The notes below the pieces were generated by a model, which worked only from the letters and a program-made list of their open reading frames with translations, had not been told where the DNA came from and ran no database searches. Position numbers and translations under genes: made by a program. Below are positions 7,391-11,949 of a stretch of 12,977 nucleotides of DNA, piece after piece. Numbering within the stretch: the first letter of the stretch is position 1; each line of letters begins with the position of its first letter. The stretch comes from Oscillospiraceae bacterium (GTDB taxonomy: Bacteria; Bacillota; Clostridia; Oscillospirales; Oscillospiraceae), in the NCBI GenBank assembly GCA_028705905.1, contig JAQWCP010000020.1, forward strand, positions 1-12,977, given 5' to 3'.

Positions 7391-8241
7391 TACATATCGT
7401 GATTGACCAGCGCCGTATAGTAGCTGTCGATGGTGGTGGGTGCGTTCCAAAGCGTAGCCAGCAGGTATTGCCGGATGTTGCGTATCTTGGTGGTGTTCTC
7501 CTTCAGGCAGTCAAACACAAACTTGATATGCTCACCATCCAGCTTCAAAAGCCGGGACTTTACCACCTCCTTGGGGTAATCGCTCCCACCGATGCGGATA
7601 AGCTTTCGGGTTGAGCAGACGGTTTCCACCAGCAGCTCCACCATTTCATCAATACGGTCATGGTCATACGGCAGCTGTTGTAGCAGATGCTCGTACTCAA
7701 TGTTGTCCTTGATAAGCCCCCGATAAATCATCATCTCTCTGAGCATCACTTCACTTCGGTTCGATTCCGGCGGTCTTGCCGCCGCTGGCTCAGAAGGGAA
7801 AGGAATTGAATCGGTATTTAATCCAGATGATATTTTATCTTTTAGGGGATTACTTATATCTTTACTTAATTGTGCGGGCTTTTCCATATCTGGCTCAGCC
7901 GTATCCGGGTTATCCATATACGGCTTTTCCGTATCTGGACAAGGCGTATGTGGTGTTTCGTAAATCACATACTCGGTGTCGGAAATACGGCCCTTGTCAT
8001 CTCGGAGCTGATGGCGAACAAGATAGCCGCATTTCTCCAGCTCCTTTAAGGCTGCGCCGATTGCGTCCACGCCCTCCTTGCAGATGGCGGCAAGACCGCG
8101 TGTGCTGTACTCCCATTCCTCCTTGAGGGAGAGCATTTTGGAGAGCAGCCCCACCGCCTTGAGGGATAAACGGGTATCGCGCAAATGATAGTTTGACATG
8201 ACCGTGTAATTTTGGTTTTTTTCTACTCGAAATACGGCCAT
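7375..8241 (-). CDS. Replication-initiator-type winged-helix protein with DUF6017 C-terminus
   Basis: A 288-aa protein. Residues 1-95 form a winged-helix domain (FRVEKNQNYTVMSNYHLRD, LSLKAVGLLSKMLSL, YSTRGLAAICKEGVDAIGAAL) as in RepA-like initiators and DnaD-type proteins of mobile elements. Residues about 97-125 are a proline-rich linker made of pentapeptide repeats. From about 170 to the end is the DUF6017-type domain (YDHDRIDEMVELLVETVCS, HIKFVFDCLKENTTKIRNIRQYLLATLWNAP). By analogy with other ICEs it is probably needed for autonomous replication or maintenance of the excised circle; direct function is inference. ATG 8241 has GAGGTG seven bases upstream. It is flanked on both sides by intrinsic terminators, and its own stop is inside one. 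Confidence 0.82.
   Translation of the reverse strand: MAVFRVEKNQNYTVMSNYHLRDTRLSLKAVGLLSKMLSLKEEWEYSTRGLAAICKEGVDAIGAALKELEKCGYLVRHQLRDDKGRISDTEYVIYETPHTPCPDTEKPYMDNPDTAEPDMEKPAQLSKDISNPLKDKISSGLNTDSIPFPSEPAAARPPESNRSEVMLREMMIYRGLIKDNIEYEHLLQQLPYDHDRIDEMVELLVETVCSTRKLIRIGGSDYPKEVVKSRLLKLDGEHIKFVFDCLKENTTKIRNIRQYLLATLWNAPTTIDSYYTALVNHDMYGNPK
7883..7957. repeat. Five tandem 15-bp repeats inside the rep-like gene
   Basis: Plus-strand units begin at 7883, 7898, 7913, 7928 and 7943, loosely following TCCGTATCTGGnTnA (for example TCCATATCTGGCTCA, GCCGTATCCGGGTTA, TCCGTATCTGGACAA). A weaker sixth unit may precede at 7868. On the coding strand they encode pentapeptides P-[DYH]-[TM]-x-x (PHTPC, PDTEK, PYMDN, PDTAE, PDMEK). 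They may be only a flexible linker, or an iteron-like origin inside the initiator gene. Confidence 0.75.
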
Positions 8242-8279
8242 TTTGTTTCACCTCACTTATGTCTTTCTATTTTTGGGGA

Positions 8280-8314
8280 TAAAAATAGCCACAATCCTTT
8301 ACAAGACTGTGGCT
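8280..8314 (-). terminator. Intrinsic terminator after the 86-aa ORF
   Basis: Minus strand: AGCCACAGTC / GATTGTGGCT, 10-bp stem with one G-T pair, 8-nt loop, followed by ATTTTTATCC. It begins immediately after the TGA stop of the 86-aa gene. Confidence 0.87.
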
Positions 8315-8315
8315 T

Positions 8316-8576
8316 TCAGCGGCTATGTTCTTTTTTTCTGTCATAAAGCAGATGCCCTTCAATCACTTTTGCGTGCTTGCGTATTTTAATTTCCCCACAG
8401 CTTTGAGATGCAAGCGCTCTTTCATAGCCTGTGTCAGAGAGAAAAATGCGCTCTCTGTTTCCCTTATCGCCCACAGGGGATTCCCACGACAGCACATCGA
8501 ACTCTATCATGTGCCGGGTATCGTCCATAAAGCGCTCCAAGGCAAGCAGATCGTGTCCGTAGACCATTGTACTCAT
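8316..8576 (-). CDS. Uncharacterised small protein downstream of parB (86 aa)
   Basis: An 86-aa protein of unknown function. It is charged and soluble, with no membrane segment; visible features are an acidic N-terminal helix (LLALERFMDDTRHMIEFDVL) and a basic stretch IKIRKHAKVIEGHLLYDRKKEHSR at the C-terminus, which may contact nucleic acid. ATG 8576 has GGAGG seven bases upstream and follows the parB stop by 13 bp, so it is co-transcribed with parB. A strong terminator closes the unit immediately after its stop. I cannot assign a family. Confidence 0.75.
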   Translation of the reverse strand: MSTMVYGHDLLALERFMDDTRHMIEFDVLSWESPVGDKGNRERIFLSDTGYERALASQSCGEIKIRKHAKVIEGHLLYDRKKEHSR

Positions 8577-8589
8577 TGGCTAACCTCCG

Positions 8590-9540
8590 TTATCTTTCTT
8601 GGTTGCGCTGCCGCTTTTTCATCCATGCATCCAGCAGCTTCATGATGGTTTCTTCCATGTGCTGTGGCGTATAGGAGCGTGGGAAGTATTTACGGAGTTT
8701 GTCCCCGGACAGTGTGATGTTGTACGTCTCTGGCTTTTTCTGCTCCGTCATAATGTCCAGCATGGAATCGTCATTTAGCTTGCCTTCCTGCGAGAGCTTT
8801 TTCATTCGCTGTGCCTGCGAAAGGGACGGCGTAGCCTGTTCGCTGTCGATGGCAGTTAAAAGCATGGTCTGTTCCTCCGGCTTGAGATAGGAAATCTCAA
8901 CCGCCGGGGTCATGGCAATTTTCTTCTCGTCCACCATTGCTTGCAGCTCTGGGGATAGCTCGGTAAGGCGTATGTAGCGCTGAATGGTTCGTGCGCTTTC
9001 ATCCGTATTGGCTGCAACAATTTGGTCTGAACGAACGCCTCTTAAATCTGTGCCAACTTGGCACAGATTATTATCATTGAGTGTTTCAATATGTTTCGCC
9101 GGTCTGCCAGCCTGCCTTTTGATGGCATCCAGCTTCATTTTGTATGCCGCCGCACGCTCTGAGGGCAGCACATTTTCGCGCTGGATATTTGAATCCACCA
9201 TGAGAATAGTAGCTGCATCTGCGTCCATAGCACGGACAATCACAGGCATGGTATCAAGACCAGCCAGCTCACAGGCGTGCTTGCGCCGGTGGCCTGAAAT
9301 AAGCTCATAGCCACCATCTTCACGAGGTCGGGCAATGGCTGGCACTAATACGCCGTAGACTTTGATGCTTTCGGTTGTTTCCTGCATGGTATCATCATCC
9401 CTCACTTTGAATGGGTGGTCTGGAAATGGGTGCAGCTGGGTAAGTGGAATGTTGACAATCATTTCGCCCTGCTCCTTATTCTTCGGCTGCGCCCGGGTAG
9501 GTTTCTTGTCCCGCTTTTCCGGGACTGCTTTATCTGGCAT
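8590..9540 (-). CDS. parB: ParB/RepB/Spo0J family partition protein
   Basis: A 316-aa ParB-type protein. The N-terminal ParB/Srx nuclease-fold domain begins at about residue 27 (MIVNIPLTQLHPFPDHPF), with the box II motif GHRRKHA at 83-89 and NIQRENVLPSERAAAY at 118-133. A central helix-turn-helix region spans roughly 170-195 (RSDQIVAANTDESARTIQRYI), and a C-terminal region is likely for dimerisation. ParB binds a parS palindrome and spreads as a CTP-dependent clamp; in ICEs it may aid maintenance of the excised circle or regulate genes. No ParA gene is in view, so this may be a stand-alone ParB. ATG 9540 is chosen for GGAGG eight bases upstream; the in-frame extension to 9576 overlaps the terminator of the leader. 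A perfect palindrome lies inside the gene. Confidence 0.93.
   Translation of the reverse strand: MPDKAVPEKRDKKPTRAQPKNKEQGEMIVNIPLTQLHPFPDHPFKVRDDDTMQETTESIKVYGVLVPAIARPREDGGYELISGHRRKHACELAGLDTMPVIVRAMDADAATILMVDSNIQRENVLPSERAAAYKMKLDAIKRQAGRPAKHIETLNDNNLCQVGTDLRGVRSDQIVAANTDESARTIQRYIRLTELSPELQAMVDEKKIAMTPAVEISYLKPEEQTMLLTAIDSEQATPSLSQAQRMKKLSQEGKLNDDSMLDIMTEQKKPETYNITLSGDKLRKYFPRSYTPQHMEETIMKLLDAWMKKRQRNQER
9045..9069. repeat. Perfect 25-bp palindrome within parB
   Basis: Arms AATCTGTGCCAA and TTGGCACAGATT (12 bp, no mismatch) around a single central base. It encodes NNLCQVGTDL just before the helix-turn-helix of ParB. Chance occurrence of 12-bp perfect arms is unlikely. A protein-binding site (parS-like or operator) or RNA hairpin are possible roles. 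Confidence 0.85.
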
Positions 9541-9573
9541 AATCGTTTCCTCCTTACAATCCGGGTTTGTGTA

Positions 9574-9612
9574 CAAAAAAAGAGCGCTTCACTTTTTCAA
9601 GAGAAACGCCCT
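9574..9612 (-). terminator. Intrinsic terminator/attenuator in the parB leader
   Basis: Minus strand: AGGGCGTTTC / GAAGCGCTCT, 10-bp stem with two G-T pairs, 12-nt loop, followed directly by seven T. It ends only about 34 bp before the parB ATG, with the SD in between and no space for another promoter. Transcripts for parB must therefore pass through it. Confidence 0.78.
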
Positions 9613-9630
9613 AAGCTTGATGGCTTGCAT
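9589..9630 (-). CDS. Possible 13-aa leader peptide overlapping the attenuator
   Basis: ATG at 9630 opens a 13-codon frame (MQAIKLRAFLLKK) whose codons cover the left arm and loop of the terminator stem and whose TGA lies at the base of the right arm. Translation through it would melt the terminator, the geometry used in ribosome-dependent attenuation. No clear Shine-Dalgarno precedes it, which keeps confidence low. Confidence 0.32.
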   Translation of the reverse strand: MQAIKLRAFLLKK

Positions 9631-9660
9631 GTAAACGCAAATCAGCCAATCTTATTTAGT

Positions 9661-9799
9661 TTTTGTCGTTAATATAACATCACCCCTTTTTTCACGGTTT
9701 TTATGGCCCGTTTTTGCTTTTGGAAAAGGATCAAAAACAAGGCTCAAACCCTCAAATCCCTTGATATACGGGCGTTTTCCGGTTTGTCGTAATTATACC
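9661..9799. repeat. Imperfect direct repeat pair near the ICE end
   Basis: Minus-strand copies TATATTAACGACAAA (from 9676) and TATAATTACGACAAA (from 9797) differ at two positions and are 121 bp apart. Each contains the -10 element of a promoter candidate. They resemble binding sites near the ends of integrative elements, but the protein is unknown. The 9577-9803 interval otherwise holds only the leader, attenuator and promoters. Confidence 0.55.
9671..9679 (-). promoter_or_regulatory. Extended -10 promoter candidate for the parB operon
   Basis: Minus strand TGTTATATT matches a TG-n-TATAAT extended -10 (five of six in the hexamer). No good -35 is visible 16-18 bp upstream. Transcription would begin near 9664 and give a leader of about 120 nt before parB. 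Confidence 0.45.
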
Positions 9800-9819
9800 G
9801 TAAGGGCATTCATGTGCAA
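9792..9819 (-). promoter_or_regulatory. Promoter candidate spanning the integrase-remnant junction
   Basis: Minus strand TTGCAC, 16-bp spacer, TATAAT (perfect -10). The -35 lies inside the integrase remnant and the -10 outside it. If the junction is an element end, this promoter would exist only in the integrated arrangement. Confidence 0.48.
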
Positions 9820-9977
9820 CACTTCTTAATTATTTGAATGTGAATATCGTAGACATTTCCAAGTATTTAGGTCATGCGAATTGCTCAACAACAATGAATA
9901 TTTACGCACACAGTTTTGAAGAACAAAAACATGAAGCGACAAACAAATTGGATGAATTTTTGAAGATGAACGCTTAA
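9804..9977 (+). pseudogene. Tyrosine recombinase/integrase, C-terminal remnant
   Basis: An open frame of 57 codons with no start, preceded by TAA at 9801. The translation (HSCATLL..., ISKYLGHANCSTTMNIYAH, then FEEQKHEATNKLDEFLKMNA) is the extreme C-terminus of a phage/ICE-type tyrosine integrase. The box II HSCAT region begins exactly at the break, the conserved His is in LGHA, and the catalytic Tyr is in NIYAH. The Arg of box II and everything before it (at least 300 residues in intact relatives) are missing, so this is a fragment. A weak terminator follows. It is either host-side debris of an older element cut by ICE insertion or the scar of a deletion. Confidence 0.85.
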
Positions 9978-9985
9978 GACGGACA

Positions 9986-10020
9986 GAGAGCCAAAGGAGA
10001 AAATCCTACGGCTCTCTTTC
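9986..10020 (+). terminator. Terminator after the integrase remnant
   Basis: GAGAGCC / GGCTCTC with a 17-nt loop that can itself pair (GGA/TCC), followed by TTTCT. Moderate strength. Confidence 0.55.
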
Positions 10021-10046
10021 TAATTGCTATACATGATGTGTTAATC

Positions 10047-10223
10047 CTAGTCTTTAAGTTCCATGTGGTCAAGAGCATATTTCAAAGCCATGCTGATAAG
10101 CTCATTTCTGGAACGGTTAGTTTTAGCAGACAGGTCATTATATTCCTCTTGTAAAGCCCTATCTATGCGAATCGTCATTGTGACGGTTTTATCTTCTCTT
10201 GGTGTTACGACAAATTTATCCAT
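10047..10223 (-). CDS. Ribbon-helix-helix (CopG/Arc-type) DNA-binding protein
   Basis: A 58-aa protein with an RHH fold: a beta strand at about residues 14-20 (VTMTIRID), helix A around 21-33 (RALQEEYNDLSAKT), then NRSRNELISMALKYALDHM as helix B. Such dimers bind short palindromes and act as small repressors, often self-regulating or as antitoxins. ATG 10223 has GGAGG eleven bases upstream, and homology to RHH proteins fits this start; the open frame extends to 10271 without support. It sits convergent to the integrase remnant and divergent from the PH/SHOCT gene, so it may belong to the older element or regulate its divergent neighbour. No toxin gene is adjacent. Confidence 0.83.
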   Translation of the reverse strand: MDKFVVTPREDKTVTMTIRIDRALQEEYNDLSAKTNRSRNELISMALKYALDHMELKD

Positions 10224-10253
10224 AATGCAAAAATCCTCCATGCTTTTACTTAC

Positions 10254-10289
10254 ATTATAGATTGAGAGCATAAGCCAAAACTATAACAC
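10254..10289. promoter_or_regulatory. Possible promoter/operator of the RHH gene
   Basis: Minus-strand TATAAT at 10254-10259 lies about 30 bp before the RHH start, with no good -35. An inverted repeat TTATAG ... CTATAA brackets 10255-10287 and could be an operator for the RHH dimer. Confidence 0.35.
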
Positions 10290-10309
10290 AATAAGCATTG
10301 AATATTTAC

Positions 10310-10338
10310 TGTACATTTGTGTTACCGTCTGATATAAT
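10310..10338 (+). promoter_or_regulatory. Promoter of the PH/SHOCT gene
   Basis: TGTACA (four of six to TTGACA), 17-bp spacer, TATAAT (perfect). It is 60 bp upstream of the ATG at 10399 and is the clearest sigma-A-type promoter in the right-hand region. Confidence 0.65.
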
Positions 10339-10398
10339 GCTTTTATGGATAATCATGGGCGAAAGCCTTACAAATACGACAAGAGGGGGTAAATCCTT

Positions 10399-11100
10399 AT
10401 GTTTAACGACAATAAGAAACAGCAAAAATTAGAGGAACTCTATACCAAGGCCAGTGGACTGACCAGACAAGCAGGAGAAACCTTTGAACAATTTGAAGCA
10501 AGGGTAAAGGCAAAAGATACCGAGGTTAAAAATACAGCACAGCAGAAACTGAATGCAGCACAACAAATGTACCAGTATTGCATTGATAACAATTTTGGCG
10601 AGGGTATGAATCAGAAATGGGGTGTGAAACACTTTATGCTGATTGAACAATCCTTGCAGAGTGATGAAGAAGTATTGATGTGCTTTATTGGCTTGCACAA
10701 TTACATATCCACAACTAAGCATGATAATAACTTTGCTTATGCCATTACCAATAAGCGTATCATTATGGCACAGCAAAAGGTAGTCGGACAGGTTGTGCAA
10801 TCCGTATTACTTGACAATCTAAATGATGTGACCTTGAATACAGGTGCAATATTTGGAGTGCTTACAGTTGATACCATTAAAGAAAAATTCAATGTATGTG
10901 TAAGCAGTCGTTGTGCAAAATCAATCAATGACAAAATCCATGAGATTCTACTTGCACAACAAAAATCTAAAACAGCACCCTCACAAATACAAGCAGTTAG
11001 TTCTGCTGATGAATTGCTGAAATACAAGAATTTACTTGATATGGGTGTTCTTACACAAGAAGAATTTGAGCAAAAGAAAAAGCAACTATTAGGGTTATAA
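10399..11100 (+). CDS. PH-like domain protein with C-terminal SHOCT
   Basis: A 233-aa protein. Residues 1-65 are helical and charged (coiled-coil-like: KKQQKLEELYTKASGLTRQAG...). About 85-190 resembles a bacterial PH domain (DEEVLMCFIGLHNYI, FAYAITNKRIIMAQQ, VQSVLLDNLNDVTL, then a strand before the helix SINDKIHEILLAQQ). The last ~32 residues are a SHOCT module (LLKYKNLLDMGVLTQEEFEQKKKQLLGL), a short helical segment found at the ends of many secreted, membrane or signalling proteins. No signal peptide or membrane helix. Function unknown; such proteins are often accessory genes in Firmicutes. ATG has AGAGGGGG nine bases upstream, its own promoter and a strong terminator, so it is monocistronic. 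Confidence 0.85.
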   Translation: MFNDNKKQQKLEELYTKASGLTRQAGETFEQFEARVKAKDTEVKNTAQQKLNAAQQMYQYCIDNNFGEGMNQKWGVKHFMLIEQSLQSDEEVLMCFIGLHNYISTTKHDNNFAYAITNKRIIMAQQKVVGQVVQSVLLDNLNDVTLNTGAIFGVLTVDTIKEKFNVCVSSRCAKSINDKIHEILLAQQKSKTAPSQIQAVSSADELLKYKNLLDMGVLTQEEFEQKKKQLLGL

Positions 11101-11137
11101 AAATAAGCCTTGACCTATAAACGGTCAGGGCTTATTT
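11101..11137. terminator. Strong bidirectional terminator after the PH/SHOCT gene
   Basis: AAATAAGCCTTGACC / GGTCAGGGCTTATTT, 15-bp stem with one non-Watson-Crick pair and a 7-nt loop, beginning right after the TAA. T-runs on the plus strand (TTATTTCTTTTA) and A/T flanks allow function in both directions. Confidence 0.85.
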
Positions 11138-11160
11138 CTTTTATACTATTGAAAGACTAA

Positions 11161-11265
11161 ACTTATAAGGAAGTAAGCAGAGATAAGACGAGTTATGCAG
11201 AGGGGGTTTTCAAAAAGTGTAATAGGAAGTATACTTATAAAGAGCTATGCAGAGATATGCAGAGC
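11161..11265. repeat. Direct repeat pair with ATGCAGAG copies before the YjbR gene
   Basis: The sequence ACTTATAAGGAAGTAAGCAG... at 11161-11192 recurs imperfectly at 11234-11265 (ACTTATAAAGAGCTATGCAG...), about 25 of 32 positions identical and 73 bp apart. The 8-mer ATGCAGAG occurs at 11195, 11247 and 11257. The interval contributes the non-homologous N-terminal codons of the next gene. Confidence 0.55.
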
Positions 11266-11740
11266 AAAAGATGTTCTATATAAAACAAATGCGACAGGTG
11301 GTTTTGTAGGCGAAGTCCGAACCGCCGTTGAGAAGGTTGTTTCTGCTATTGTAAACAGCTGTTATTTTACAGAAGTATTTCAATCCGCGCAAGCAGAAAT
11401 GGTGATTGAATATGTTCAGAATAAATATCAGGACGAATTAGAATTTCTTTGGGCGAAATCCCCGGGCAATGCTGTTTGGCGAAGAAAAGATAACAAAAAA
11501 TGGTATGGCGCAATTTTAACAGTTACAAAAGATAAATTAGGATTTACATCAACAGAAGCTGTCGAAATTATAGATTTGCGGATTTCAACGGAGGAGCTTG
11601 AATATCTTTTATCAAAGGAAAATTACTATCCCGGTTGGCATATGAACAAAAAGCACTGGTTCACAATGCTATTGGATCATTCAATTTCTGACGATGAGAT
11701 ATGCAGAAGAATTGACAACAGCTATACCTTGGCGCTATAA
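11195..11740 (+). pseudogene. MmcQ/YjbR family protein, 5'-truncated
   Basis: From residue about 33 (ATGGFVGEVRTAVEKV) to the end this matches the longer type of MmcQ/YjbR (CyaY-like fold) proteins: ELEFLWAKSPGNAVWRRKDNKKWYGAILTV, then EEVLE-type helices and GWHMNKKHWFTMLLD...DDEICRRIDNSY near the C-terminus. The family's usual N-terminal domain of some 70-90 residues is missing. It is replaced by about 32 residues read from a repeat-rich, non-homologous stretch, and the ATG at 11195 has no good SD. The frame is open, so a shortened protein could be made, but a remnant is more likely. The YjbR domain itself is complete; its biochemical role is unknown in general (DNA binding has been proposed for the family). 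Confidence 0.7.
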
Positions 11741-11825
11741 AGGCAAGCCGTTTTCCGGCTTCTCTGCGGCGCGATATAATCACGCAAGTATGGCTTCATT
11801 CAGAAGTATTGGATGCGTGTAACGC

Positions 11826-11871
11826 AAAACCTCCTGTGATATCGTTCAAAAACGATCACCGGAGGTTTTTT
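11826..11871. terminator. Bidirectional terminator between YjbR remnant and surface protein
   Basis: AAAACCTCC / GGAGGTTTT outer stem plus an inner GTGAT/ATCAC and CGTT/AACG stem; T-run on the plus strand (TTTTTT) and on the minus strand (TTTTGCG). It probably serves the minus-strand surface-protein gene ending at 11950 and also blocks read-through from the left. The rest of 11741-11949 has no gene I can support. Confidence 0.8.
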
Positions 11872-11949
11872 CTGTTCCATATCCGTTTGATCGGACATGT
11901 TCATCTTTTACAGGATCCATTCCTTAAAACGGTTGGTGCGCGGTTTAAA

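Noticed and set aside
7129..7614. Plus-strand open frame of 161 codons opposite Bro and rep-like genes
   Set aside because: No SD and crosses two supported minus-strand genes and a terminator.
8270..8290. DnaA box (TTATCCCCA) near the rep-like gene
   Set aside because: One mismatch to the consensus and only a single near-match; not enough for an origin call.
11744..11764. Small hairpin AAGCCG/CGGCTT just after the YjbR stop as a terminator
   Set aside because: Only a 6-bp stem with no T-run; the stronger terminator at 11826-11871 fits better.
11775..11823. TATAAT followed by a 10-codon frame (MASFRSIGCV)
   Set aside because: No matching -35, no SD, and too short to support.
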